64,000 nt of DNA from Iodobacter fluviatilis (GCF_900451195.1 NZ_UGHR01000004.1:124001-188000), one strand, 5' to 3'. Shown: positions 18,161 through 29,394, numbered from the stretch's first letter. The notes: generated by a model not told the origin, from the letters alone. Program-made: numbers and translations.

Positions 18161-18919
18161 TTAGATTCCTAATATACGCAGTGCAAGGCTAATGCCAATG
18201 GCAATGCCCAGAACAATAACGGCGCTCATGGTAAATCTGACAATGCCATTTAAATAATTGGCATTCAGTAAATCAGATGCGCCATTAATCAAGGGCACGC
18301 CAGGAATTAAAAATAAGACCGAGGCGGCCATGGCCGTATCGGGCGTGCTGGTGAAATCTCTTAATAAGCCGGTGCAAAGCAGGGCGACAAAGCTGGCCAC
18401 GCTGGCAAATACAAAGGGCTTGAAGTGCTGTAATACCAGTTGAAATCGCACCGCCATTCCCATCGTTGCGCCCAAGGTGGTAATCAAAATAGCCGCTATA
18501 TCTCCGCCAAATAAAGCTGCAAATGCGCCGCAGGATAAACCCACAAATAAAGTCACCACGCTGCGCGGGTAATGGCCTTTGGCTTGAGCGATTAAATCTA
18601 AAGCGGCATGGGCCGCATCGGCATCAAGCTGGCCTTGCTCTAATGCGAATAGCCAGCCATCCAGTGAAGTCAGTAGTGAAAAATTCACCCCCATATGCGG
18701 CGCTTTTCTAAAGCCGGTTTCCCTCTCGTGCTCCCGCTCAATGGTGGCGCCAATATTGGTGGATGAAATAATCACCTCTACCTGCACCGCGCCCAGCGCC
18801 TTGGCCGTGCGCTGAATAATCAGCGAGGTGCGATGCGTGCCTGCCCCGGATTGATGGGCAAGCAGGCCTGCTTTTAAGGCCAGCGTCAGAATATCGGTCA
18901 GTGCGTAGATGGCTTTCAT
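18161..18919 (-). CDS. yjjP: ThrE-type exporter large subunit, YjjP family
   Basis: 252 aa from ATG 18919 (MKAIYALTDILTLALKAG, GGAG upstream); the frame is open to 19000 but the extension does not match the family. N-terminal cytoplasmic domain (GAGTHRTSLIIQRTAKALG; ITSTNIGAT-like segment), then five membrane segments (VVTLFVGLSCGAFAALFGG; MAASVLFLIPGVPLINGASDLLNANY). The LIPGVPLINGASD motif is diagnostic of the ThrE_1/DUF1212 domain. Acts with yjjB in the inner membrane. It diverges from the tre operon. Confidence 0.85.
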   Translation of the reverse strand: MKAIYALTDILTLALKAGLLAHQSGAGTHRTSLIIQRTAKALGAVQVEVIISSTNIGATIEREHERETGFRKAPHMGVNFSLLTSLDGWLFALEQGQLDADAAHAALDLIAQAKGHYPRSVVTLFVGLSCGAFAALFGGDIAAILITTLGATMGMAVRFQLVLQHFKPFVFASVASFVALLCTGLLRDFTSTPDTAMAASVLFLIPGVPLINGASDLLNANYLNGIVRFTMSAVIVLGIAIGISLALRILGI

Positions 18920-19195
18920 AGGCTCCGCGCAAGGGCAGGCAAACGTCAACAGAGCTTTCATCATAAAGTAATTACATTGGAATGCTTTATCCACGATCAA
19001 GCTGGCTTTAAAACAGGCTGTTTTATGCTTGCACCTGTGGTTTATTGGCCCGCTGCGCCGAGCGCTGATGCGTGTTTCTAAGCTTCTTCTGCTCTGAATT
19101 ACCCGCCAGACATGCCATTTAACCTAGGGTTTTCTATCAATACGGAGGCTTGCTGTGTTTGATTTAGCTTAATAGTCAGTGAATTTAAGTACTTA

Positions 19196-19242
19196 ACTGG
19201 TACATACGAGTATTGACACAACTCGTCTGTACGAGTTAAATG
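19196..19242 (+). promoter_or_regulatory. treB-treC promoter with two palindromic operators
   Basis: TTGACA at 19213-19218, a 17-base spacer, and TTAAAT at 19236-19241 form a good sigma-70 promoter. Operator 2, ACTCGTCTGTACGAGT (19221-19236), is a palindrome (7-bp arms counting flanking A/T) lying in the spacer and reaching the -10; operator 1, ACTGGTACATACGAGT (19196-19211), shares the ACGAGT arm and lies just upstream of the -35, 25 bases centre to centre. The arms resemble the CTTGTATATACAAG pattern known for Bacillus TreR. Repression by TreR blocking RNA polymerase is inferred. Confidence 0.75.
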
Positions 19243-19276
19243 TGTCGCTGTGAATATTACACAAAGAGGCAGACAG

Positions 19277-20734
19277 ATGAGCTACGACTACCGGCAGATT
19301 GCACAGCAGATCCTCGATTCCATAGGCGGGGCAGAAAATATCGAGCAGGCGGCGCACTGTATTACGCGGCTGCGCATTGCTTTAAAAGACGAAGGCAAAA
19401 TTAAGCACGAGCAGCTCAAAGGCGTCGAGCTGGTGAAAGGCCAGTTCAGCAATGGTGGCGTGTTTCAGATTGTGATTGGCTCGGGCGATGTGGATCGGGT
19501 TTATGCCCAGCTGATCGATCTGGCAGGCAGAAGCGCCGCCACCGTGGCGGATGTAAAAGGCAAGGGCGACAATAAACTCAACCCCTTGCAGCGCCTCGTT
19601 AAGATTTTCTCAGATGTGTTTATGCCGATTCTGCCCGCGATTATTGTCGCTGGCCTCTTAATGGGGATAAACAATCTGCTCGGTGCTAAGGATATGTTTA
19701 TCCCCGGCAAAAGCTTGCTGGATGCGTATCCCGGCCTAAGCGGGCTGTGGCAGTTGGTTAATATGATGGCCAATACCTCCTTTGTATTCTTACCTGCCCT
19801 AGTGGGCTGGTCGGCGGCTAAGCGTTTTGGCGGCAGCGAAGTCTTAGGCATCGTGCTGGGCTTGTTGCTGGTGCATCCCGATTTACTCAATGCATGGAAT
19901 TACGGCAAGGCCGCAGCCGGGCTTGATGGCCAGGCGATTCCTTACTTCGATATTCTGGGCCTGTTTAAGATTGAGCGCGTGGGTTATCAGGGGCAGATAT
20001 TGCCGATCTTGGCCGCCACTTGGGTGATGAGTCAGGTAGAAATCTGGTTGAAAGCGCGCGTGCCTAATGCGATTCAACTGCTTGTTGTGCCGATTACCAC
20101 CATCGTAGTCAGTGGCGTGCTAGCGCTGGCGGTAATTGGGCCAGTAGCGCGTGGCCTTGGCGTGTTGATTACCCAAGGCTTGGTGCATATTTTTGAAGTA
20201 GCCCCAGTGCTGGGCGCGGCGATTTTTGGTGCGCTCTATGCGCCGCTGGTGATTACCGGCATGCACCATATGTTTATTGCGGTGGATTTACAGCTGATTA
20301 CCAGCCACGGCGGCACTTTTATCTGGCCGATTATTGCGCTATCTAATATTGCTCAGGGTAGTGCGGCTTTGGCGATGTTCTGTATTGCAAAAAGCGCCAC
20401 CGAAAAAAGCATGGCGTCGACCTCGGCCATCTCTGCTTTCTCTGGCATTACCGAGCCAGCCATGTTTGGGGTCAATCTGCGCTTTAAATATCCTTTCTAC
20501 GCCGCGCTGATTGGCTCTGCCTGCGCTTCGGTCTTGATTACCCTAAACCATGTTTTAGCTTCCGCGATTGGCGTGGGCGGCTTACCCGCGTTTATCTCGA
20601 TTGTGCCTGTGCATATTCCGGTGTTTCTGCTGGGTACCTTAATCGCCGTCATCGTGCCTTTTTGCCTGACATGGGTCTTTGCCAAGCGTAGGGCGTGGAA
20701 GGCTGAGCCGGTGCTGGCTCAGCAATCTGTGTAG
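19277..20734 (+). CDS. treB: PTS trehalose transporter, EIIBC component
   Basis: 485 aa from ATG 19277 (AGAGG 7 bases upstream); a GTG at 19250 is less likely. EIIB domain at residues 1-90 with the phosphorylated Cys in AAHCITRLRIAL, then EIIC membrane domain (VFMPILPAIIVAGLLMGINNLLG; GITEPAMFGVNLRFKYPF, the conserved GITEP motif). It imports trehalose and releases trehalose-6-phosphate inside. No EIIA domain is fused, so a separate EIIA (Crr-type) must act in trans. It is followed by treC 74 bases downstream. Confidence 0.92.
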   Translation: MSYDYRQIAQQILDSIGGAENIEQAAHCITRLRIALKDEGKIKHEQLKGVELVKGQFSNGGVFQIVIGSGDVDRVYAQLIDLAGRSAATVADVKGKGDNKLNPLQRLVKIFSDVFMPILPAIIVAGLLMGINNLLGAKDMFIPGKSLLDAYPGLSGLWQLVNMMANTSFVFLPALVGWSAAKRFGGSEVLGIVLGLLLVHPDLLNAWNYGKAAAGLDGQAIPYFDILGLFKIERVGYQGQILPILAATWVMSQVEIWLKARVPNAIQLLVVPITTIVVSGVLALAVIGPVARGLGVLITQGLVHIFEVAPVLGAAIFGALYAPLVITGMHHMFIAVDLQLITSHGGTFIWPIIALSNIAQGSAALAMFCIAKSATEKSMASTSAISAFSGITEPAMFGVNLRFKYPFYAALIGSACASVLITLNHVLASAIGVGGLPAFISIVPVHIPVFLLGTLIAVIVPFCLTWVFAKRRAWKAEPVLAQQSV

Positions 20735-20808
20735 ATATCCGAAGCGGCAACGCCTCAGTTTTTTAGTAAGCAGCGCCGTCTCAGTGGCGCTGCGCAGGGA
20801 GTATTCAG

Positions 20809-22455
20809 ATGCAACAAGACTGGCAATCATCGGTGGTTTATCAAATTTATCCTAAAAGCTTTTGCAGCCATCAGGGCAGGGCAACGGGAGATTTATTGGG
20901 CATTGTCGACAAACTGGATTATTTGCAATGGCTGGGGGTGGATTATCTGTGGCTGACGCCCATTTACGCCTCACCGCAAAAAGACAATGGCTACGATGTT
21001 AGCGATTACTTCGCAATTGATCCGGCTTACGGCAGCATGGCCGATTTTGATTTGCTACTGAGCGAAGCATCCGCTCGGGGCTTACGCATCATGCTGGATA
21101 TCGTGGTCAACCATACGTCAGTGCAGCATGCCTGGTTTCAAGAGGCTTTAAAGGGGCGTGATAATCCTTATCGTGATTTCTATATTTGGCGCGATCAGCC
21201 CAATAACTGGCAATCCAAATTTGGTGGCTCGGCGTGGGCGCTCGATCAGGCTAGCGGCCAGTATTACCTGCATTTATTTGATGAAAGCCAGGCTGATTTA
21301 AATTGGGAAAACCCAAAGCTGCGCCAAGCTGTGTTCGAGATGATGCAGTTTTGGGCCGATAAAGGCGTGGCAGGCTTTCGCCTTGATGTGATTAATCTGA
21401 TCTCTAAGCAGCAAGATTTTAGCGACGACGAGAGCGATGGCCGCCGCTTTTATACCGATGGCCCGCGCGTGCATGAATATCTGCAAGAAATGCATCGCAA
21501 GGTATTTGCTGGCAGAGATTTACTCACGGTGGGCGAAATGTCATCGACCAGCTTGCCTCAATGTATTCAATACTCGCGGCCAGATCGCCATGAATTATCC
21601 ATGACGTTTAATTTCCACCATCTGAAAGTGGATTACCCGAATGGCGAAAAATGGGTGGCGGCTCCCTATGATTTTATCCAGCTAAAACGCATCCTGTCTG
21701 ATTGGCAAAGCGGCATGAACGAGGGCGGTGGCTGGAACGCTATTTTCTGGTGTAACCACGATCAACCGCGCGTGGTTTCACGCTTTGGCGACGATGGCCG
21801 CTATCGCGTTGAATCCGCAAAAATGCTCGCCACCACCCTGCACGGCCTGCAAGGCACGCCCTATATTTATCAGGGCGAAGAGATCGGCATGGCTAATCCG
21901 GCCTTTACCCAGATCAGCGATTACCGAGATGTAGAAACGCTGAATGCCTATCAAAACTTGAGCGCAGCGGGCGTGCCCGAGGCCGACATGATGGCGGCGA
22001 TTAAGCAAAAATCCCGCGATAACTCCCGCACCCCAATGCAGTGGAATGATGGCCTGAACGCTGGGTTTTCTAGCGCTGAGCCATGGATCAAGATTGCCAG
22101 TCAGCCAGAAAAAGTGAATGTGGCTGCGGCGATGGCGGATCAAAACTCGGTGCTGCATCACTACCGTCAGCTGATCGCGCTACGCAAAACATCGGCAGCA
22201 CTTAAATATGGCGAATACCGTTGCCTGAGTGCTCAGGATTCGGCGGTTTGGGCTTATACCCGCAGCCTGCCGGGTGAAATCTTGCTGGTGGTGAGTAACT
22301 TTACTGCTAGCAGGGCAGTGTTTTCGAATGTCACCATCCCTGCTGGCTGGTCAGGCGAGCTGCTGCTGACGAATTACGCCGATATTGGCGCAGATTTCAG
22401 CCAGTTTAATTTGCGGCCATTTGAATCATTGATGGTGAGGTTTAGTGCTGCTTAG
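20809..22455 (+). CDS. treC: Alpha,alpha-phosphotrehalase (GH13)
   Basis: 548 aa, close to the E. coli TreC length. GH13 regions are all visible: LDIVVNHTS (region I), GFRLDVIN with the nucleophile Asp (region II), LTVGEMSS with the acid/base Glu (region III) and FWCNHDQPRVVSRFG (region IV). The N-terminus WQSSVVYQIYPKSF is typical. It hydrolyses trehalose-6-phosphate to glucose and glucose-6-phosphate in the cytoplasm. GGGAG precedes the ATG. A hairpin terminator lies at 22725-22750. Confidence 0.93.
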   Translation: MQQDWQSSVVYQIYPKSFCSHQGRATGDLLGIVDKLDYLQWLGVDYLWLTPIYASPQKDNGYDVSDYFAIDPAYGSMADFDLLLSEASARGLRIMLDIVVNHTSVQHAWFQEALKGRDNPYRDFYIWRDQPNNWQSKFGGSAWALDQASGQYYLHLFDESQADLNWENPKLRQAVFEMMQFWADKGVAGFRLDVINLISKQQDFSDDESDGRRFYTDGPRVHEYLQEMHRKVFAGRDLLTVGEMSSTSLPQCIQYSRPDRHELSMTFNFHHLKVDYPNGEKWVAAPYDFIQLKRILSDWQSGMNEGGGWNAIFWCNHDQPRVVSRFGDDGRYRVESAKMLATTLHGLQGTPYIYQGEEIGMANPAFTQISDYRDVETLNAYQNLSAAGVPEADMMAAIKQKSRDNSRTPMQWNDGLNAGFSSAEPWIKIASQPEKVNVAAAMADQNSVLHHYRQLIALRKTSAALKYGEYRCLSAQDSAVWAYTRSLPGEILLVVSNFTASRAVFSNVTIPAGWSGELLLTNYADIGADFSQFNLRPFESLMVRFSAA

Positions 22456-22512
22456 TTCTTGGGGGGGATTTTCCAGCGAACTACAGAGCACGCCAAATAC
22501 CTCTAGGGCTAA

Positions 22513-22633
22513 TGCTTCCCCCTTTGTAAAAGGGGGAATGAGGGGGATTTGCCTTTAAATTGGTTTGCGCATTTTTGTAAAGGGATGCCGTGCCCAATCC
22601 CCCCTGGCCCCCCTTTTTCAAAGGGGGAAATAA
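22513..22633. mobile_element. MITE-like element, solitary copy
   Basis: Same element as in the 17.2-17.7 kb array: GCTTCCCCCTTTGTAAAAG at the left, GTGCCCAATCCCCCCTGG and CTTTTTCAAAGGGGGAAATAA at the right, about 120 bases, with imperfect inverted termini and no coding capacity. It sits between treC and the porin gene. Confidence 0.75.
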
Positions 22634-22724
22634 GTAGATCAAATGTATGCGCGGAGGGATTGCCGCAGCTAAACACTGCGCCGAAGGTACTAAAAAGATC
22701 TTTCTAACTTTTCGGTAGCACGCA

Positions 22725-22750
22725 CTGGGCAGCACCCGCTGCCCAGTTTT
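22725..22750 (+). terminator. Intrinsic terminator after treC
   Basis: Perfect 9-bp stem CTGGGCAGC / GCTGCCCAG with a 4-base loop, followed by TTTT. It separates the treBC transcript from the porin gene, which therefore should have its own promoter. Confidence 0.8.
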
Positions 22751-22860
22751 AACACCACCCTTATTCCTGCCTTTAGGCAGTTTTGTCCCCTCCCAATGTG
22801 CAGGGCTAGGGATGCTTTTGCTTGTTAGTTTGTTTTTAAAAATAAATAAGGAGTAGAGCG

Positions 22861-24087
22861 ATGTCTCATTCAGAAATCAATACCACTATTAAAACCACAC
22901 TATTAAGTGGCATTTTCATGGCGATAACCATGCCCGCAATGGCATTCGAGTTTCATGGCTATGGCCGAATTGGCTCTGGGGCTTCAACAGGATCTGGCGG
23001 CGCGCAAAGCTGTTTTCAGCTGGCGGGTGCCGAGACCAAATATCGCCTTGGTAATGAGTGCGAGTTATACGGCGAGCTGGAAATAAGCCACGATTTTTTT
23101 AAAAGCGAGCAGGGCAGCACCTTTACCGTAGTCGGAATGGGTAGCCTCTATAATCGCAACGATAGATCGCCCACTTTTCAGCCGGAAGATGGCAGCGCCA
23201 GAGCGCCGCAGATTTACGCCAAATACAGCAATATCTCTGAGTTAAACGGTGCAACGCTATGGGCAGGACGTCGTTATTACAAGCGTCATGATGTGCATAT
23301 CACTGATTTTTACTACTGGAATCCAAGCGGTACGGGGCTGGGGATTGAGGACTATAAAGTTGGCGATTTAAAACTCAGCTACGCCTTCTCTCGTGAAGAT
23401 AATCTTTATCAGGCCGATTACGCCAATAAGCATGATTTTCAACTGGGTGGGATTAAGACAAATCAGGGTGGGGAAGTGGCGCTGGGCCTGAGTTATATCC
23501 AAGATGCGGGGCAGGTAAGCGGGGCCAATAGTGGCTGGTCGGTCACTGCGCAGCACGAGCAAAAGGGCTGGCTGGGCGGCAGCAATAAATTTGCCATTCA
23601 GTATGGTGTAGGCCCAGGTACGGGCTTGGGTTATACCGGCCCCTTACTGGCAAATCAGAGCAATAAGCGTTTACGTTTGGTCGAGTCTTTTGATTGGCAA
23701 GCCACGCCAGAATTTGGCGGCCAGCTGACTGCGGTTTATCAGCGTGATCAAAGCGATGCAGGCAGACAAACCTGGTGGTCGGCAGGGGCAAGGCCGGTTT
23801 ACGCCTTTAGCCAGAATTTTAAATTAGTGGGCGAGGCGGGCCATGATCGCGTTGAGGCTTTAGACGGGCAAACGCGTAATCTAAGCAAGCTGACCATTGC
23901 GCCTACTTTTACTTTGGATAAAGCATTCTGGAGCAGGCCAGAGCTGCGCTTGTTTTATACCTACGCCCGCTGGAATGAAGCGGCCCAGAATGCCGCATCT
24001 GCGGGTTCGGCGCTGTCTAAAACCGGCATATTTGGCGCTGATTTAAATGGCTCAACTTACGGTGTGCAGCTTGAGTACTGGTGGTAA
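22861..24087 (+). CDS. lamB: LamB-type carbohydrate porin (maltoporin family)
   Basis: 408 aa with signal peptide (ending ITMPAMA), mature start FEFHGYGRIGSG, typical of maltoporins. Family features: internal Cys pair near the N-terminus (QSCFQLAG and GNECELYGELE), WAGRRYYKRHDVHITDFYYWNPSG (the conserved greasy-slide/loop region), and the terminal GVQLEYWW ending in aromatic residues as required for outer-membrane assembly. It is shorter than E. coli LamB. Its place after treBC suggests it admits trehalose or related oligosaccharides; that specificity is inferred from location only. Confidence 0.88.
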   Translation: MSHSEINTTIKTTLLSGIFMAITMPAMAFEFHGYGRIGSGASTGSGGAQSCFQLAGAETKYRLGNECELYGELEISHDFFKSEQGSTFTVVGMGSLYNRNDRSPTFQPEDGSARAPQIYAKYSNISELNGATLWAGRRYYKRHDVHITDFYYWNPSGTGLGIEDYKVGDLKLSYAFSREDNLYQADYANKHDFQLGGIKTNQGGEVALGLSYIQDAGQVSGANSGWSVTAQHEQKGWLGGSNKFAIQYGVGPGTGLGYTGPLLANQSNKRLRLVESFDWQATPEFGGQLTAVYQRDQSDAGRQTWWSAGARPVYAFSQNFKLVGEAGHDRVEALDGQTRNLSKLTIAPTFTLDKAFWSRPELRLFYTYARWNEAAQNAASAGSALSKTGIFGADLNGSTYGVQLEYWW

Positions 24088-24111
24088 AGCGGTTTTATAA
24101 ATAGAGAACCC

Positions 24112-24147
24112 AAAAAAAGAGGGGCGCATTCAGCGTCCCTCTTTTTT
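24112..24147. terminator. Bidirectional intrinsic terminator
   Basis: AAAAAAAGAGGGGCGC and GCGTCCCTCTTTTTT form a stem flanked by A- and T-runs, between the convergent porin gene (plus) and chemoreceptor gene (minus), and can serve both. Confidence 0.85.
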
Positions 24148-24160
24148 CTTGCTGTGATAT

Positions 24161-25732
24161 TTACAGTGATTTTTCAAATTGCTGTACCAACTGATGCAGC
24201 TCGCTGGCAATTTCTGTGAGCTGTGATGCGGTTTGCCCTACATCTGCAATCCGGCTGACATTTTGCTCGGTCAGTGCGTTCATTTTTTCCATGGTCTGCG
24301 CCACTTCTTCAGAGGCCGATGATTGCTGATCCAGCATTCCTGCCACATGGCGGGATGATTGGTCTACACCATTGCTGGCGGCAGCAATCTCACTCAGCGT
24401 CACCGTGCAGGCATCAATTTGTGCTGTGCCGTGGTTTACCGAAGCGACTGCCTCACGCATGGTGGCAAGCGCTTCGCTGGTGCGGGCTTCGACGCTGCTG
24501 ATGGTGCTGGCAATACTGATGGTGCTGGCGCTGGTGCGCTCGGCCAGCTTACGTACTTCATCGGCCACTACGGCAAAGCCACGGCCGGTTTCGCCTGCTC
24601 TGGCGGCTTCGATTGCGGCGTTAAGCGCAAGCAGATTGGTCTGGTCGGCAATTTCACGAATGGTTTGCGTCACCACGCTGATTTCTCGTACCGCATCGGA
24701 GAGTAATCCAAGGGTTACGCGAGCCTGGTCAACCACGTTAACTACTTCTTGTGTGGCCTGCTGTGCCGCACCCATTTCGATCGCACCACGCGTTGCAAGC
24801 TCATTGGCTTTGGCTGCGTGGTCTGCACTTAGGCGTGTAGCAAGGCTGATTTCACCTACGCTGGCTGCCATTTCTTCTAAGGCAGCGGCAACGGTGCCTA
24901 CGCCGTCTGATTGCTCTCTGCTGCGGTTGAGTAATTCTTCAGCACTTTTAGCAACGCCCTTTGCACGCTCGTCCACGCGGCTCCCTGCAAGTACTACGTC
25001 GGCAATAATGGCGCGTAAATTAATCCGCATTGATTCCAGAGCAATGAGTAAATGGCTGAACTCCTCAGGGGCTTTGGCATCGACATCAAAGCGAAAATTG
25101 CCTTCACTGAGTTGTGAAAATGCGTACTCGATTTGCTGAATAGGGCGGGTCATCGACTGGCTTAAATACCAGCCACCAGCAATGGCTGCAATAGCAGATA
25201 TGGCAAGCAGGGGCATGGCAAAAGGGGAGGCCAGCGCAGGAAGCGCCACTGCAGCCAGTACCAGCCAGATTCTTTGCTTCATTGAGCTTTGCTGTTGCCA
25301 TTGTGTGGCGGGCAGTTTGGCTTGGCCTGCGTTCACTTTGCTGTAAAGCGCTTCTGCCGCAGAGATTTGCGCTCTGCTGGGCGTGTTGCGTACCGACATA
25401 TAGCCAATTTTTCTGCCGTTTTCGCGAATCGGCGTGACAAAGGCTTCTACCCAGTAATGATCGCCATTTTTGCAGCGGTTTTTAACAATGCCGCGCCAAG
25501 GTAAATCTTTTTTTAAGGTTTGCCACATATCGTCGAAGGCACTGCTGGGCATAAAGGGGTGACGAACAATATTGTGTGGCTCGCCAATGATCTCTTGCCC
25601 ACTAAAGCCTGCCACTTCTTTAAATGATGAATTGGCATAGCTTATTTGGCCCTTTAAATCTGTCTTGCTGACGATGGGGCGGCGGGGATCAACGCTGACT
25701 TCGTGTTCGGTGATGGGTAAATTGCGGCGCAT
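24161..25732 (-). CDS. Methyl-accepting chemotaxis protein with N-terminal PAS domain (Aer-like)
   Basis: 523 aa from ATG 25732. PAS domain at residues 15-120 ([59 protein letters not shown]), typical of the Aer/BdlA redox-sensing PAS. A hydrophobic hairpin follows ([33 protein letters not shown]), then a HAMP-like linker and a signalling domain with the hairpin tip [24 protein letters not shown]. No periplasmic ligand domain is present, so energy or redox sensing inside the cell is likely. It would couple to CheA/CheW. Confidence 0.9.
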   Translation of the reverse strand: MRRNLPITEHEVSVDPRRPIVSKTDLKGQISYANSSFKEVAGFSGQEIIGEPHNIVRHPFMPSSAFDDMWQTLKKDLPWRGIVKNRCKNGDHYWVEAFVTPIRENGRKIGYMSVRNTPSRAQISAAEALYSKVNAGQAKLPATQWQQQSSMKQRIWLVLAAVALPALASPFAMPLLAISAIAAIAGGWYLSQSMTRPIQQIEYAFSQLSEGNFRFDVDAKAPEEFSHLLIALESMRINLRAIIADVVLAGSRVDERAKGVAKSAEELLNRSREQSDGVGTVAAALEEMAASVGEISLATRLSADHAAKANELATRGAIEMGAAQQATQEVVNVVDQARVTLGLLSDAVREISVVTQTIREIADQTNLLALNAAIEAARAGETGRGFAVVADEVRKLAERTSASTISIASTISSVEARTSEALATMREAVASVNHGTAQIDACTVTLSEIAAASNGVDQSSRHVAGMLDQQSSASEEVAQTMEKMNALTEQNVSRIADVGQTASQLTEIASELHQLVQQFEKSL

Positions 25733-25930
25733 TACGAAATCCAATAGGGGATGACAGGCATGGGTTGCTATGCTTGCGTGTTGCAGGCATGGCGATGTTT
25801 ATGCAGTTTGGCAGGATGATAAACGAATATTAGAGATTACTACTTAATTGTATTACCTGACTACTGATATAAGCCCTAGTCTGCTTAAGGGGAATTATGT
25901 GCGGGGGCAAGATGGAGAAATGACAGGCAA

Positions 25931-25963
25931 TAAAAAACCTCAAGACCGAAGTCCTGAGGTTTT
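25931..25963 (-). terminator. Terminator of tRNA-Pro
   Basis: On the minus strand, AACCTCAGGAC-TTCG-GTCTTGAGGTT followed by six T. The UUCG tetraloop and U-run make this a strong intrinsic terminator directly after the tRNA gene. Confidence 0.85.
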
Positions 25964-25969
25964 AATATT

Positions 25970-26046
25970 TGGTCGGGGCGGTGGGATTCGAACTCACGAC
26001 CCTCTGCTCCCAAAGCAGATGCGCTACCGGGCTGCGCTACGCCCCG
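25970..26046 (-). tRNA. tRNA-Pro (anticodon TGG)
   Basis: 77 nt with encoded CCA. Acceptor arms CGGGGCG and CGCCCCG pair exactly; anticodon arm TCTGC-TTTGGGA-GCAGA gives TGG; T-arm contains GTTCGAATC. Any open frame across it on the plus strand (the [12 protein letters not shown] peptide) is a known artefact of tRNA-Pro. Confidence 0.95.
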
Positions 26047-26104
26047 AAATCTCTTTTGCATTACTGCGAAGAGGTGCGCATTATTACTGACGCCGTACCG
26101 CTTG

Positions 26105-27067
26105 TCAACTGTTTCTGTTAATTGATATATCGGCCAGTAAAAGAAGTGATTGCAAATAAGGGTTTAGCGTAAGTCCTTCGAGGCAGTCTTTAGCCAGTTG
26201 CGCTTCTTTTGCCGCAACAGCACGCGCATATTCTAATGAACCGCTGGCTTGCACAGCAGTCAGTACGGCAGGCAGCTCATCACGGTTAGCGTGTTGCAAT
26301 GCGGTGCGGACAATATGGGCGGCTTCTGGCGTGCCGTGGCTCATCACATGAATCAGCGGCAAAGTCGCTTTGCCTTCAGCCAGATCATCGCCCAGCGTTT
26401 TGCCGATTTCACTGGTTTTGCCAGAGTAATCCAATACATCGTCAATAATCTGGAAGGCGGTACCTAAATGCATACCAAAGCGCGCCATACGATCTTCCGT
26501 ATCAGGATTGCTTTCGGCAAGAATGGCGCCAAGGCGTGCTGCGGCTTCAAATAATTTAGCTGTTTTGTAGCGAATTACTTTTAAATAAGCGGCTTCATCG
26601 ATATCGACATTGCCAATATTCATCAGCTGCAGTACTTCGCCTTCAGCAATAATATTAGTGGTATCGGCCAGCACTTGCATAATTCGCAGCGAACCACAGC
26701 TCACCATCATCTGAAACGCGCGCGAGTATAAGAAGTCGCCCACCAAAACCGATGCGGCGTTGCCAAACAGCACATTGGCTGTGTCACGGCCTCGGCGCAG
26801 ATCGGATTCATCGACCACATCGTCATGCAGCAGCGTCGAGGTATGAATAAACTCGATCACGCCAGCCAGCTCGCGGTGATGGGTGCCTTCATAGCCCAAG
26901 GCTTTTGCAGACAAGAGCACCATCATCGGACGCAGGCGTTTACCGCCCGAGTTCACAATATATTCGGCGACTTGCCGCACTAGAATGACGTCAGAATAGA
27001 GGCGATCGCGGACAACTTGGTCCACCGCCTGCATTTCTTCGCCAATAACTGATTTTACGAACTCCAT
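26105..27067 (-). CDS. ispB: Octaprenyl diphosphate synthase (polyprenyl synthetase)
   Basis: 320 aa from ATG 27067 (a GTG lies two codons upstream). Both Asp-rich motifs are present: [15 protein letters not shown] (FARM) and [28 protein letters not shown] (SARM), with [12 protein letters not shown] near the N-terminus. It extends farnesyl diphosphate with isopentenyl diphosphate to make the ubiquinone side chain; the exact chain length (C40) is inferred from the family. It diverges from rplU, the usual arrangement in proteobacteria. Confidence 0.92.
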   Translation of the reverse strand: MEFVKSVIGEEMQAVDQVVRDRLYSDVILVRQVAEYIVNSGGKRLRPMMVLLSAKALGYEGTHHRELAGVIEFIHTSTLLHDDVVDESDLRRGRDTANVLFGNAASVLVGDFLYSRAFQMMVSCGSLRIMQVLADTTNIIAEGEVLQLMNIGNVDIDEAAYLKVIRYKTAKLFEAAARLGAILAESNPDTEDRMARFGMHLGTAFQIIDDVLDYSGKTSEIGKTLGDDLAEGKATLPLIHVMSHGTPEAAHIVRTALQHANRDELPAVLTAVQASGSLEYARAVAAKEAQLAKDCLEGLTLNPYLQSLLLLADISINRNS

Positions 27068-27205
27068 TGCCACGCTTGTGCCCCGTACTGCTCGTGCATG
27101 AATTAATCGCGCATGTTAGCAGAAACTTCGACACTCCGCTCTGTCTTGGGTATAGGAGTTTGCCGCGATTCCCCAAGGATACAGATGTCGGTGCTGCGTA
27201 AGTGC

Positions 27206-27234
27206 TTGACTTGATTGGTCCTTCAGCGTAGCAT
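27206..27234 (+). promoter_or_regulatory. rplU-rpmA promoter
   Basis: TTGACT (27206-27211), 17-base spacer, TAGCAT (27229-27234). Downstream, TTCCCGA/TCGGGAA (about 27240-27256) forms a short palindrome in the leader, which could be part of an L21 leader structure. Confidence 0.6.
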
Positions 27235-27341
27235 CGCGCGTTTCCCGATTCGGGAAGACGTTTTGCTGCTCGCGCTATTTAATAATAGAGGGCGTGACAG
27301 GTAGTAAAGCGCAAGACCCAAACTCTCCAATGGAGCTTGTT

Positions 27342-27653
27342 ATGTATGCAGTCGTAAAAACCGGGGGCAAGCAGTATAAAGTTGTCGTCGGCCAAAAACT
27401 TAAAGTAGAACAGATTACTGCAGACATCGACAGCCAGATCGTACTGAATGAAGTATTGATGGTGGCAGACGGTGAAGCAGTGGTGATTGGTGCCCCACTG
27501 GTAGCTGGTGCATCTATCTCCGCAACCGTGGTAACACACGGTCGTGGCGACAAGGTGACCATTTTTAAAATGCGTCGTCGTAAGCATTATCAGCGCCATC
27601 AAGGCCATCGTCAGAATTACACTGAATTGCGTATCGACGCGATCGTTAAGTAA
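27342..27653 (+). CDS. rplU: 50S ribosomal protein L21
   Basis: 103 aa from ATG 27342 ([14 protein letters not shown]), GGAG upstream. The C-terminal [21 protein letters not shown] is the L21 signature that contacts 23S rRNA. It is first in the rplU-rpmA-obg order. Confidence 0.97.
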   Translation: MYAVVKTGGKQYKVVVGQKLKVEQITADIDSQIVLNEVLMVADGEAVVIGAPLVAGASISATVVTHGRGDKVTIFKMRRRKHYQRHQGHRQNYTELRIDAIVK

Positions 27654-27689
27654 TTCCGCCTTTTCGTAATTCAGTAGGAGTGTTGCAAC

Positions 27690-27968
27690 ATGGCACACAA
27701 GAAAGCTGGCGGTAGTTCACGTAACGGCCGCGACTCACATTCAAAACGACTTGGTATTAAGGTTTACGGCGGCGAATTAATTCCTGCTGGTTCTATTATC
27801 GTGCGTCAGCGCGGTACAGAATTCCACCCAGGCGATAACGTTGGCGTTGGTAAGGATCACACCTTGTTTGCGCTGAAAGATGGTTATGTACAGTACGCAA
27901 TTAAAGGCGCTCTGAAGCGTCGCACTGTTACCATTCTGCCTTACGTTGGTGAAGAAGTAGCTGCTTAA
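27690..27968 (+). CDS. rpmA: 50S ribosomal protein L27
   Basis: 92 aa, [20 protein letters not shown], the N-terminal tail that reaches the peptidyl-transferase centre. TAGGAG precedes the ATG. The terminator at 27994-28027 follows. Confidence 0.97.
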   Translation: MAHKKAGGSSRNGRDSHSKRLGIKVYGGELIPAGSIIVRQRGTEFHPGDNVGVGKDHTLFALKDGYVQYAIKGALKRRTVTILPYVGEEVAA

Positions 27969-27993
27969 TTTATTAAGCGATAGTGGTATATTT

Positions 27994-28027
27994 TAAAGCC
28001 CTGTCCATCATGGATGGGGCTTTTTTT
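27994..28027 (+). terminator. Intrinsic terminator after rpmA
   Basis: AAAGCCC ... GGGGCTTT with an internal TCCATCATGGA pairing and seven T. It separates rpmA from obg, which lies 140 bases further on. Confidence 0.85.
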
Positions 28028-28100
28028 CTATCGGAAGTTTTGGTTCTGTTGCTTATTATTTTTGCACGGCATTTGTCTCGTTTTTATGCTTTAAAAATAA

Positions 28101-29381
<1,281 letters not shown>

Positions 29382-29394
29382 TTAGCGAATGCCT

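Larger units (their letters stand above)
22456..22860. other. Intergenic region treC-lamB with MITE copy and terminator
   Basis: 405 bases. It contains a MITE-like copy (22513-22633), an intrinsic terminator (22725-22750), and the leader of the porin gene with an AAGGAG ribosome binding site. No gene. Confidence 0.6.

Noticed and set aside
25848..26090. Plus-strand 80-codon frame with a [12 protein letters not shown] peptide
   Set aside because: It is the antisense of tRNA-Pro, a well-known annotation artefact.
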